In this document: positions 41,744-52,999 of the stretch, one piece after another
How the letters are laid out: every line of letters starts with the position of its first letter
Position numbering within the stretch: position 1 is the first letter of the stretch
Assembly: GCF_000004075.3 (NCBI RefSeq)
Contig: NC_026659.2
Span: forward strand, 1,426,001 to 1,490,000
Origin: Cucumis sativus
Taxonomy: Eukaryota; Streptophyta; Magnoliopsida; Cucurbitales; Cucurbitaceae
Reading direction: 5' to 3'
Length of the DNA: 64,000 bases
The notes under the pieces: generated by a model
Database searches by the model: none
Seen by the model: only the letters and a program-made list of their open reading frames with translations
Told to the model about the DNA's origin: nothing
Made by a program: the position numbers and the translations under genes

Positions 41744-44700
41744 TCAACCACTCTTTGACCGTAGACTCACTCTTTTACCCTCTACCAAAAACTTCCCACT
41801 GCTCTCAAGCTGCAACCACAAACATGAAAAAGAAAATCAGTTTTCATGAACAATCAGTTACATCTAGAAAGTATCAGAATGGTACAATTTCACCTCTGAG
41901 TTTGAGTTTAATTCCCATGAGGTCTCCCCTAAGTGATAAATTGTTATAGTTTTACCCTTTGAGGGTTGAGGTTAACTTCCACTTAAAGGTTTCAAGACTT
42001 AACACTTCTATACTGAGTTTTCGGTTAATGCTCACATTTGGTTTTTAGCGTCAACTATTCAAGGATTTGTGTGAAAATTTGAAACCTAAAGATAAAAACT
42101 GAACTTGAGTAAAAGTATAATATTATGAAAGTTGGGGATGAGGAGATAATTATTCCCCCAAAAGTCAAGTATTGTCAAAATGCTTAGAAAAGGCACAAAA
42201 ACCATACCTTCTGTTTCAAATAAGCAAGTGCATCTTTCTTAGAAGAATAGTTGGCAAAAACTGAAGTGGTGCGTTCATCAATCAAAGCTTTCAGCTGCTT
42301 CAGCTTTAAAGATTCCCCAGTTACCTACACAATAACAAGATCACTCGTGCCTTAAGGGAAACATATCAACAAGAAAAGAATCTCTTCCAACAATTAGTAA
42401 CATACCTGGCTAAGAATTGTTTTACACAATTTTCTCAACTTCACTTTCTGCTGCCCATTGGATTTTACTGTTCCTGTGCTGAAGGAGTCTTCATACTTCC
42501 GTTTCAAGGGAGGTGCAGCATCGCCGGAGTCTTCATCATCACTGTCATCAAAGGAAGTTTTTTTCCCTTCAAAGTAGCAACCCGCTATTTTCTTTGGTCT
42601 ACTCTTAATACCCAGTCCTTGCTTTCCAGTTGTAGATTTATCCTGTAAAAGTTCCAAAATAGAAAAGTTATTAGGTACCATCTGTGAAAGAAATGCATGA
42701 TCCATGAACAGAAGACAAAATTAACCATTGGACTTATTCTATGAAATTTTACATACAACTATAGAGTAATCGTATGAGTTATGATGCCAAAAGTTCATTA
42801 AATAAAATTTGAAGACAACATACTTGGACAAGCTTGTATAGATTCTCTTGATCATCTTCATGAAAGGCAATTCTCTCATGCACATTCTCCTTGCTTTTGG
42901 TTTGAAGGCCTTTTCTTCGTTTGGATTCAGCACCCAAATATCCTCCGGAAATAAATCCATACTTGTACCCCCACCAATCAGAAGAAACACTAGCTTTGTT
43001 TTCTGTAAGATACAGCAAGTACTTTCAGAATATGATTTACAAACCAAAAATATTAGTTTTATACCAATTGCATCTAATATTCTCCAAAACTAGCCCATAA
43101 CTAAATGCCTTAGAAACTAGTTTACAATTCAACGTGAGCGTTTAAAAAAATTTAATGGGGTTTTCCTACTGTTGTACTCTGTAAAAAAATTTAAGGAGAA
43201 AAATGAGGGAAAAAGATAGAAAGTAAATCACTATATAACCCACAAATCAAGCCTTCACAAACCTTCGCAGGTAAGATTAGAATTAGAAGACCAGGCCAAA
43301 ATAGCATCACTTTCGAAAATTTAAAGTACCTTCAGTGAGAAGTTCAATTTCAGATTCCTCTGACGACTCTGGTTCCGTTTCTGCGTTAGGACATGTTTGT
43401 GGTAACTCCTCCACCTTTTTTACCTGCATTTCAGATTTATTTAAGATTTGAACCACTACATTCTGACATTCATATAGAGAGAAGCTACAAATAATTTGAC
43501 TGGCGTTCCACTATATTGAAATAGCTAGAATAAATAGTTATCTATGAATTAGTAAGCACCCACAACAGAAAAGCTGCAATAAAAAAAGATGTCTAGTTAA
43601 ACTTAAAAGGACGATGAGGGGGAACAAAAAGGAAAACTCATAATTTCTATTTCAATGAACCAAAAAAAGGAAAAAAGAAACAAAAGGGGAAAAAGATAAT
43701 ATGATGATCTTAGAGTTGAATTTCAACACTTACAAGAATTCCTTCAAGATCCTTAGAAGAGTATGCATTGACAAGTTTTCCTCTCTCTCTTCTCTTGTAT
43801 CTGGCAAAAAAGAAAAACATCCATCTCCACATATTTAAATGGTCGCAGAGAGGGTAAAAATCATGTTACACAACTCATAAGTTAGACAAATACAACGGGA
43901 CCAACCTTCCTTGAGGTCGTGTTGCCTTAGTAACCAGATCCTGATCATCAGTTGCATCATCCACAGTTCCCATCGAAGTGTCATCTTTCTCTGCAGCTGA
44001 AAATCATCAAACCATAAACATTAGAAAATCCAAACTCTTGAAATACTGAAGCTATTTCCCGACGTTCTTACCTTCCTCACTGTTTTTTACTGCTTGCTGC
44101 AACAACAAAAAAAAAACTTTAAGCGACTCTCAAAACATACACAAAACTAACATGAGATAAGATGAATTATAGAATGGAGAGAGGGAAATACCACTTTCAG
44201 TCTCTTCAAGATGTCGTCAAATTGTGTGGTATCAAAAGCCCAATTGTTCTGCTTCTCAGTGCCAATTCCTAAGGGAAAATAACATGTCAAAAAAATCTAA
44301 AACACATTCATAAAACATCTGCGCCTGCACTCAAGGCCTAGAATATGAAGACATCTACAGTTTTCCGTATGAAGCTCACCCAAACGGTAGGTGAGTAGCT
44401 CGACTCAGATGCAAACAACACCCCTTGGATGGTTTAGAGTTGACTTCTAGAGTAAGTTTTGACAAGAAAAATATAATCCGAACGTTGATGGTTCAAAAGC
44501 AGGCTTTCAAAGCTTGTTCATGCAATGTGAAGCCATTAGAGCCATTCCATAACCCTTTTCTTTTCAACTCTCCACCATTTCCAAATAACAAACTTGTCAC
44601 CCAAAAGAACCAAAAAATTATTTCGGTTCAAAATGATTTTTTGAAGACTAAAAAGTAAAAGAAAAAACAAGATTATTATTAAACCAATTTAGCCGATTGA

Positions 44701-45102
44701 TTGTCCACTAACATTGCACTAAATCCAAAAATCTAACAGAAATTCAAGTTCCTTACCCCAAAATTAGATATATAAATGTACAAAATCTACAATTTGATCG
44801 AGTAGAAGAATGAAAAAAACTTGAATTAACGAAAAAAAAAAATTAAGAAGAGGGAACAAACCGGCAGTATCTTGTTTATTCTTGACTCTAACATGGCCTT
44901 TGATCCCTTGCTTGTCCTTCCCAAGTCCTTCTCCTTCCTCCCATCCCTAAAAACGCATAAATTCAAAACAAAATCCATGTCTTAAAGATTAGTGGTAAGA
45001 GAAGGAAGGGAAGGAAGAAGTAACCATCTGCTTCATGAGACGAAAAGCTGCGGATTGTCTAGCGACACCGACGTAACAGACAGGAGCTTCCGGAGCAGCC
45101 AT
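41744..45102 (-). CDS. G-patch domain protein (GPATCH4/PINX1-like), probably nucleolar
   Basis: Exons in gene order: 45102-45025, 44946-44862, 44268-44192, 44096-44072, 43996-43906, 43800-43734, 43423-43330, 43002-42824, 42642-42406, 42324-42208, 41809-41744; 1116 nt, 371 aa, one frame throughout, including a 25 nt microexon. The protein starts [13 protein letters not shown]. The G-patch is at about residues 22-57 ([20 protein letters not shown] with [16 protein letters not shown]), placed at the extreme N-terminus. [17 protein letters not shown] follows, as in the GPATCH4/PINX1 group. A conserved [18 protein letters not shown] block comes later, then acidic ([11 protein letters not shown]) and Lys-rich stretches. 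G-patch proteins usually activate DEAH RNA helicases; this role is inferred. A degenerate copy of its last exons lies at 49190-49505. Confidence 0.88.
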
Positions 45103-46111
45103 GGGTTGGTGGTTGGTGGTTGGTGGTCTGTGAAGAAGATCCACGGCCGACTCTGTGTTCGTCTCCTGAGGTTGTGAACGAGAAGTTTGATCGATATGCA
45201 CTCCCAAACCTAAAACAGGAGCGAGAATTTTACTACCCTTTTTCTGTATTTATATTTTCCACGTTTTTTTTAATATTATTATTCTCTTTTTAAGGCCAAA
45301 ATATTAATGTCTATTTCGTTATTCATTTAACTGCCATGTCATTTTACCGTCAATTAACTGACCGTTTAAGCAACCTCATCAACTATTTAGAATCATTTCT
45401 CAAATTTTAATTACTAAAATGTTTATTTTTAAATCATACTACTAAATATACATTTAACTTCCAATTTTAGAGATCAAAAATATATTTTGCCATTTTTTAT
45501 ATATGAGATTTATTTCTATGTTTATATCACCCAAGTTTTTAGGTTAAAATATTGTTCTAGTTCTTAATTTTTTTTATTAGATTTTAATGATTTTAATTTT
45601 AGTTGGGTTATTTTTAATAAACTCTATTTTTTTTCTTTTGTCGTGGTGGTTATTATTATTTAATCAATTTCATTAAAAATAGCATTGAGGGAGTAAATTT
45701 AAGGAAATTTGAGACACTAAATTGAGTTATAAATGTTCGTTTGTTTTATAGATTACATTTTTGACGTGACTTTATAATTTATGACATTGAAATATATACT
45801 TATGAGGATTAAGGGATATTATGTTTCTATAATTTTAACTACGAATGAATTATAATCTATCAATGGATATTTATATAAGTTATCTCATAAGTAACGGTGA
45901 GTATAGCGCTAAAGGGAGCTCACTTTTAGTGTCACAATTTTTGGATGAAAAACCGTGATTGCTTCACGGTTATTTACCATAGAGATGGTGATCTCTAAGG
46001 TGATAGAATGAAACGGGAGAGCCTCGCCAAGGCCAATGCCTTTTGCAACACTCTCCCAACTTTTGTTTGGAGGGAATATAACGATCACTATGGAATGATC
46101 GTTATATTTCC
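45103..46111. other. Intergenic upstream of the G-patch gene
   Basis: AT-rich promoter-side sequence. A 78-codon minus-strand open frame at 45909-46145 has a fairly balanced composition (it contains FPPNKSWESVAKGIG) but I recognise no family and it runs into the DDA1-like copy, so it may be a transposon scrap. A hairpin-forming inverted repeat lies at 46073-46111. Confidence 0.45.
46073..46111. repeat. Inverted repeat, 15 bp arms, 8 nt loop
   Basis: GGAATATAACGATCA (46073-46087) and TGATCGTTATATTTCC (46096-46111) are complementary apart from one extra T. It sits right at the left edge of the DDA1-derived pseudogene. Confidence 0.8.
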
Positions 46112-46760
46112 AACAACCAACATATATAATCAGCGCCATTTTCACCGGGTTTATGCTCGGTGACCTGCCGTCACAACTTCAACCAACTCCGCCTCTCCGA
46201 TCCTTCAAACTCCTTCTGTAAGTTCACATCTGCTTTCTCTTGTTGTGTTGTCTTAATTGGAGTTATGATTCTTGGACTTTTGGTATGTACGTTCTTAGTT
46301 TATCGGAGTTTGTAGAAGTACAACTGAGTTTCGCATTTTTGGAAATAGTTTTTACATTGAAGCTAGATCATATCAAATTCTCCTCGTTATTGGATATATT
46401 ACCCATCTTTAAATTGGTCTCATATCCGACACTTCCTGATGGGTGGCCATCCGTTGTTAATTTGCCATGGATTTAGTGAACATGTGAATGGAAGAGCTGC
46501 TGTCTGGATCAACTAAAAGGCTTTCGTTAAAAGTGTAACTGCCGTATAATGCAGCTTATTTTTACTAGTGCAGTTGCTAGGTGCAAGAAGTAAAGTAGAA
46601 CAAGCAAATGAGTTAACTATTTGTCAATGTAATGAATAAGTTGAGATGATGATTTCCTGCAATTCGTCATCCAACCCACAATAGAACCCTTTCCCCGGCA
46701 GATTAGGGTAAGCATGAAGCAATTTCTTCATTACTCTGCTGATAAATAAATTTGTTGTTT
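46112..46760 (+). pseudogene. Degenerate DDA1 copy (exons 1-2 and intron 1 fragments)
   Basis: Colinear with the intact DDA1 gene at 50830-52600. Exon 1 is matched at 46130-46218 (ATGCTCGGTGACCTGCCGTC shared), but the start ATGGGG has become ACCGGG and about 10 nt are deleted, breaking the frame. Intron 1 is shortened from about 1.57 kb to under 0.5 kb, keeping blocks such as GGAAGAGCTGCTGTCTGGAT at about 46490. Exon 2 is matched at about 46650-46708 with changes (CATCCAACCCACA shared). Exons 3 and 4 are absent; the copy ends about 150 bp before the SPO11-2 ATG. No DDA1 protein can be made from it. Confidence 0.88.
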
Positions 46761-46913
46761 AAAGCATTTTTTAGAAGAAAAAGGGTTTTGCTTAAATTAG
46801 ATAGGTAATATGTCCAAAGCATTTTTTATACTAATGTGCAACGTCCTCTTTTAATTTTGTTATTTGTTTAAGAGGCTACAAAAAGAATACAAGAGCAACG
46901 AAATTCAAGTTGA

Positions 46914-49138
46914 ATGGAGCCGGCAGGTTTATTCGAATCCTCCATGAGATTTTTCTCTGATCAAGAACTCTGCTATGCTGATATTCTCACTCCTCAAGAG
47001 GTATGATGAATTCACTTCATCATCCTTATCTCTAATCTTCGATTAGTGTTCCATTATATCTCAAGCATTGATTTCGAATAGGTCGTGGCTAGAATTCAAG
47101 TAGCTGTCCTCAATTTTCTCAGAATTCTCAACTCCTCCTCTCCAGCCATCTCAAATCTTCCTCTGGTATGCTTCCTAACTAAGAAATGAAATGATATACG
47201 ATAGATGAACAAAATTTGGATGCACTTAGACGGTATTACACGTTAATGATTGGACAGATTGATCGAAGATCGAGCAATAGCCGAGTGAGTCAAGGAATTT
47301 TGACAGATGATTCGTGGATATTCCTTTCGCATTCCTTTTGTACGAGGTCTTTGATGAGACCCAACGCCTCTAAGGCTTTTGTCAGAGGTATTGTAAATGG
47401 AATCTAATCTTCGATGGTCAGATTTTTTTAATGATCACTTTGTTAGCCTATTTTTTTGTCTACTTTTGAGCTTTCCTTATTTTGTGATGTAGTTTGGAAG
47501 CTGATGGAGATGTGCTCTCAGATTCTGATTCAGGATAAGAAAGTGACGCAGAGGGAGCTTTTCTATAAGCTGCTCTGTGATTCACCGGTTTATTTTTCGA
47601 CTCAGTTGCATGTCAATAGGACAATTCAAGGTGATTTTGTTCAACGAAGACCTGCTTACTAGTTAAGAACTAAAACTATATTAAGCATAATGATCAAAGT
47701 GCAGTAGTTTTATTGCAGATGTTGTAGCCTTACTTCAATGTAGCCGTTACAGCCTTGGAATTATGGCATCTAGTAGGGGACTTGTCGCCGGCCGTCTACT
47801 GTTGCAGGCACATTGCGCTGTTTTTCTTATCGGTTTGGTTATTTACGTTGCACATCACCACATCACATATATACGCATGAAGTGATAACCCGGCTTTTAT
47901 TGACCCCTATTATTCTACTTTTGCATCACAACTACGTTGTGAATCCTTGAAATCAGGGTATTGATTTGATTATACATTGTTTATTGGTTTCTGGCCAACA
48001 TGCACTTTTAAGGTATCTTCTACTAAACCAAATTCTTGGACGTTATGGCCTTCCTGAACAATTTTGATTCCTATAGGAGCCTGAGCAAGAAGTTGTGGAC
48101 TGCACTGCCTGTGGGTCTTCTGGATATCCCATTTCAGGTGACTTGGACTTGCTGCAGACGTTGACTCTGAAGACTGACGCTCGTTACATAATTGTAATCG
48201 AAAAGGTCATTTTTCTTAAATTATGACCTGCTTTTTAATTATACTTTTGTGAAAACAATAATTCAAAAAATGCAGTCTATCATAATGTGTGCAAATGCAT
48301 CAAACATTATTGGTTATGCAGCATGCGATATTCCAACGTTTGGCAGATGATCGCGTTTTCAATCGCATTCCTAGTATTCTTATCACAGCCAAAGGATATC
48401 CAGACTTAGCCACAAGGTAATTTTGTTCAACAGTTCATAAATCGCCATTCCTTTTGTTGCCTTCTTGGAAGTCGTAACTTAAACATATGAACTGCCTTCT
48501 CAGGTACTTTCTTCACAAAATTTGCAAAACGTTTTCGCATCTGCCAATGTTCGGCCTTGTTGATTGGTACGAGATCCTCCTTTACATCAACTCAACAAAC
48601 TTCATAATTTTTTTCTCACTTTTAGCTTCTGGGTTCTAAAGGAACCCTGCGGGATTGGCCATTTTATGCACCTTCAAATACGGAAGTATAGGGATGGGCT
48701 TGGAGGCATACAGATATGGTAAGTCGCATTCATTTATTTGTTCGATCTGTTTCTAATTGCAAATCATAAAACTGAATAATCTCTTTACATTACCAGCTTG
48801 CAATGTTAAATGGTTGGGAGTACGAGGAGATGATTTACAACTGATACCACAAGAATCTCTGGTTCCACTCAAGCCCCGGGACCTACAAATTGCCAAAAGC
48901 TTGCTGTCCTCAAAAATATTACAGGTATCGTGCATAATTCTATACCTTTGATGCTATGGCATTTTAGGCTATCAAAATGCTTAAGAATATATCAAACCAA
49001 CAGGAGAACTATCGACAAGAGCTGACATTAATGGTTGAGAGAGGGCAAAAGGCTGAACTTGAAGCTTTGTACCACAATGGATTCGATTACTTGGAGAAGT
49101 ACATAGTCAAAAAGATTATTCAATTTAGTTACATCTGA
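46914..49138 (+). CDS. SPO11-2: Meiotic recombination protein SPO11-2 (topoisomerase VI A-like)
   Basis: Catalytic-type subunit forming meiotic double-strand breaks together with SPO11-1 and MTOPVIB. Exons: 46914-47000, 47082-47165, 47258-47387, 47493-47630, 47719-47807, 48077-48205, 48322-48416, 48504-48566, 48642-48718, 48797-48924, 49004-49138; 1155 nt, 384 aa, close to the Arabidopsis length. [14 protein letters not shown] holds the active-site Tyr at residue 125. The TOPRIM fold has the metal-binding Glu in IVIEKHAIFQRL and the acidic loop [25 protein letters not shown] and [20 protein letters not shown] are typical of the SPO11-2 class. Intron 5 begins with GC (CAG then GCACAT); joining there gives LLLQEPEQE, as expected for the family. 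The upstream region is DDA1-derived sequence. The gene appears intact. Confidence 0.96.
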
Positions 49139-49189
49139 CATTATTTTCAACCTAGAGATGTAGAGGCATCTGCATAGAGTGAATAAAGG

Positions 49190-49505
49190 GCTATTTGCTA
49201 AAAAAACCATACCTTCTTTTTCAAGTCCATCTTTCTTAGAAGAGAAGTTCACAAAAACTGAAGAGACTCGTTCATCAATCAAAGTTTTCAGCTGCTTCAA
49301 CTTTAAAGATTCCCCCGGTTCCTTTCCCCATGTTGCCATACTACGACGTCACCTGAGTCTCCATTGACATCAAAGGAAGTCTTTCTCCCTTGAAAGCTAC
49401 TCTTAATATCCAACCCTTGCTGCCCCTAGTTGTGGATTTATCCTATAAAGTTCCAAAGTAGAAAAACTATTAGGTGCTATCTGTGAAAGAAACGGAACAG
49501 AAGAT
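49190..49505 (-). pseudogene. Truncated copy of the G-patch gene 3' part
   Basis: Matches 42199-42324 (exon 10) at about 49196-49320 and, after a deletion removing intron 9 and part of exon 9, matches the start of exon 9 and its upstream intron (about 42530-42710) at about 49345-49505. The minus strand reads [20 protein letters not shown], against a last residue pair of [11 protein letters not shown] in the parent. Same orientation as the parent. It lies 50 bp downstream of the SPO11-2 stop, so it may be part of the SPO11-2 3' UTR in antisense orientation. No start, no G-patch, no function. Confidence 0.9.
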
Positions 49506-50854
49506 GGGAGGTTTTGAACAGCTAGCAAATGATGTAGTTTAAAGTTAAAATTGAAAGATGCATGACTAAAGGGGTTTTTAAGATATGAATGATTTATAAT
49601 TCCTTTCGATGTGATCAAAGTCAAACGACTTGCTCATTTTATTCATTTTCATCTTATAATTGAAACTATATATCATTTTGAAACATTTATAGTAATAAAA
49701 TTTGAATTGAAACTAAACTTAAATTTAAATGGTAGATATTGAGGGAATGTTTGGATTGAATTAATAAAAAATTGTTTTTCAAGAAAATCATTTTTGTTTA
49801 AATTTTTTTTCTATAAATTATTTAAAATATATTTTGGGCGGCTTCTAAACACTTTAGATTTTTTTAAAATAATTTGTTTTTTAAATTAAACACTTGAAAA
49901 TACAATCCAAATATACTATAAATTAAATGTAAAATCAAATAGTATAAGAGAAATTAAAACGATCAAATGGAAGTAAATGTCCATGAACTAATTTGAAACT
50001 TCTAAAATCATAGACTTCATTGTGAAATTATGCGTTATGCCCACGGGAAAACCTTACTTCAAGATTTAATTCTCTCTTTCTGTCTTACTCGAGGAAAGGA
50101 AACAATAATACTAATTCATTAAGAAAAATTAAGACTACCTTAGTAACAATTTCGTTCTTAGAGTAAAAACAAAATCAAATTTTAATATTAATTTTTAACT
50201 AATTTCTTTGATTAATCATAACAAATAACAAATACGAAAATGTTACAAACTAAGTTATTAAATTGTTATTTATATGGTTTTTAACTTCTTTTTTTTTTAT
50301 AGTAATTCATTGTACGTTAAAAAGAAAGGTGTGATTTTTTTTTTTTAAATTACCAATATTTTTCTTTATCCTAGTTAAGAAATTGTTAAATTAAAATAAA
50401 TTTTAAATGGTTTTTAAAGAAAAATTTACTTAAAATTTTGGTTATCTATTTTGAAGTTGTTTAAAATTTTGATATGAATTATAAATAGTTTGTCATTCTT
50501 TTATTTAATTTTTTTTAAATAATAGAATTGTTGAAAATATTTATAAATATATCAAATTTAATTTCCATCTATATCTATTAACTTTTAATTTGTGAATATA
50601 TTTGTTTATTCTTCGTTACCTTTGGAAGAAAAATCTATAATTTTAATTAAGAAAGAAAATGATAAAAAAGTTAAGGGAGGCAGTGAGTATAAAAGTGTTT
50701 TATAAACTGCACATCCACTAGTTGTAAATCCAATGGCGATGTGATTCCTAATGATTCCCTTCTAGAAAAACCACTTCTTCTTCCTTTTTCTTCTTCATCT
50801 TCTTCTTCTCCTCTGTAGATTTCGAACAATCAACATATATTCAGCAGCATTTTC
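49506..50854. other. Intergenic, DDA1 promoter side
   Basis: AT-rich, without a convincing open frame. The last 110 bp before the DDA1 ATG include a CTT-rich leader (CTTCTTCTTCCTTTTTCTTC near 50770). Confidence 0.5.
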
Positions 50855-52999
50855 ATGGGGTCTATGCTCGGTGACCTGCCGTCATATGACCCTCACAACT
50901 TCAGCCAACTCCGACCCTCTGATCCTTCAACTCCTTCTGTAAGTTCTCAATAATGGCCTAATCATCATACCCTTTCTTTCTCTTCTTCTAATTCATTTCT
51001 CTATTTCTTTAAACCCTTCACTCCTTTTCTTGATCTTGGGTGTTTCCCTCCGTTTTGCATGATTCTTTGTTTCGTTTCTATTAATGGGAAGTTGCTCGAC
51101 TTGTGGTAGGGTGTGAATTGTGATGGGGTTCTGATTAAATTTAACCTCCTCTTGATCTTCTTTGCTCTTTCGTTGTTGGGGCTCAGCTAATTTTTGGTTG
51201 GGATTATTGGCATTATTGATCTGTTTTTTGTTGTTGTCTTATTTGGAGATTCCCATTGCGTGATACTTGGAAAATCTTGAATTTTGGCATGTGGGTTCTT
51301 TGTTTAGGCATGTTTGTAGATGTGGGTTACAATTAAGTTCCGCATTTGACGTGTTTGAATGTTCTATGAATTTTCCAAATGTTTCTCGTAGGTAGAAGTT
51401 GAACTTTGTTTACCCCCCCACTTCCCCACCCTGTTGGAACAAATGAATCAGATGGTGTTTTTGTTTTAATTTTCACTCTCTCTAGGTATTATAATCTTGT
51501 GAAGTCAATCCTCTGAAAGAAACGGTTCCGTTAACCCAGTCGCAAAGAATTCGCTATATCATGATACGAAGGGGACAGAAATCTGAAGGAACAATAGCAC
51601 TGAGTTACCGATCTTCCGGAGAAACGATTCTATTTAATTCTCATATGTAGCCCATCTTCAAGTTTCGGAATTCTACGATTAGGATCCCTAGTGCTTTTAC
51701 CCTTTGAATGGAGCAGCCTGCAACCAATTTAAGCTATCTCTTCCTTTGAATATAATAAAACTCATTGGGCCAAAATGAAAAGCCCTTGAATTGCAGGGTT
51801 ATGAATTTCTTCTATACTGCGAATAGTTATGCTATGCTCATGCTTTCTCTGATTTCTTGAGTGGTTTACACTTTGCTTTCAAGGGTTTAAACTTAAACGT
51901 CCCAATTAAATACTTGATATAAAGTTTGAAGTTATTCAAACAGTACTCCTTTGAGCCACTTTAGTATTTTTTTGCCTTTGTCCTTCTGCCCTGAATGGAA
52001 ATATTTAGATAATGCAGAAGGATTAACAACTCTAAGAAACATTAGTGAGAACTGAGAAGCTGTTGACTGAAGAGATTCTAAAAGCATCTCAACTAAAGCT
52101 ACCAGATGTGGTATCCCTTTTGGATATAAAGAAAGGAAGCAAATAGTTTATAGTTTCTACATTAAAGTAAGGTCAAATCAAATTCTCCTTGTAATTGTGT
52201 GTACAAACTTGTGCATGCTTTGGATTTATCTCCCATCTTTGAATTGATCTCAAATCCGACACCTCATGGGTGGCCATCCCTTGTTAATTTGCGGTAGATT
52301 GAGTGAACATGTGAGTGGAAGAGCTGCTGTCTGGATCAACTAAAATGCTTTCATTCAAAGCTTAATCTGCGCTATAATGCAACATATTGTTTACTGTATC
52401 TGCTAGCTGCAAGTAAAGTAGAACAAGAAGATGAATTAACTATTTTTCAATGTAAGGAATAAGTTGATGTTGGAATTACAATGCTAAGTTGGTTTTATTT
52501 TTATGTAGAAGATGATTCCTGCAACCTATCATCCAACCCACAGTAGGACCCTTCCCCCACCAGATCAAGGTAAGCAAGAAAAGTTGTTTCTTCACTACTC
52601 TACCGATAACTTTGTATCTTGCTCGGATAACAGTATTCTTTAGTCAGTAGTTTTCCACTGTTGGCTTTAGTTTCCATCTTTCTTCTGCTTTTTACTCAAA
52701 AAAGAACTCCTCACTGATTTTTACTGCAGTTATAAATACTGAGGCCAAAAATATACTTATACGACACATTTATCAGCATACAGAAGAAAAGGTTAGTAAA
52801 AGAAATCTGTTATGCTTTGATCTGAAATACAATCCATACATGTAGTAAGCTACCTTGTGAGACCACTCACCCATTCCCTGTGGACTTCCCCTGGTCTTTG
52901 TAATGGCAGTCAAGAACAAAGAGACCTGCAGCCGAGCATCCCATGCCCGAGCACGGAAGCAAGCAACCAAGAGCATCTACTACCAACACTTCAAATTGA
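50855..52999 (+). CDS. DDA1: DET1- and DDB1-associated protein 1
   Basis: Small subunit of the COP10-DET1-DDB1 module of CUL4 E3 ubiquitin ligases; in Arabidopsis it helps choose substrates, including ABA receptors. Exons: 50855-50938, 52509-52569, 52730-52791, 52910-52999; 297 nt, 98 aa. It reads [20 protein letters not shown], then [16 protein letters not shown] (about residues 32-47), [16 protein letters not shown], and a basic tail with [20 protein letters not shown]. Length and all blocks match plant DDA1. Intron 1 is long (1.57 kb), the others short. A dead partial copy lies 4.7 kb upstream, left of SPO11-2. Predicted to act in the nucleus. Confidence 0.95.

Noticed and set aside
45909-46145. 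78-codon minus-strand frame with FPPNKSWESVAKGIG
   Set aside because: Composition is less biased than nearby noise, but no family, promoter or splice partners could be supported. Possibly a transposon fragment; kept only as a remark.
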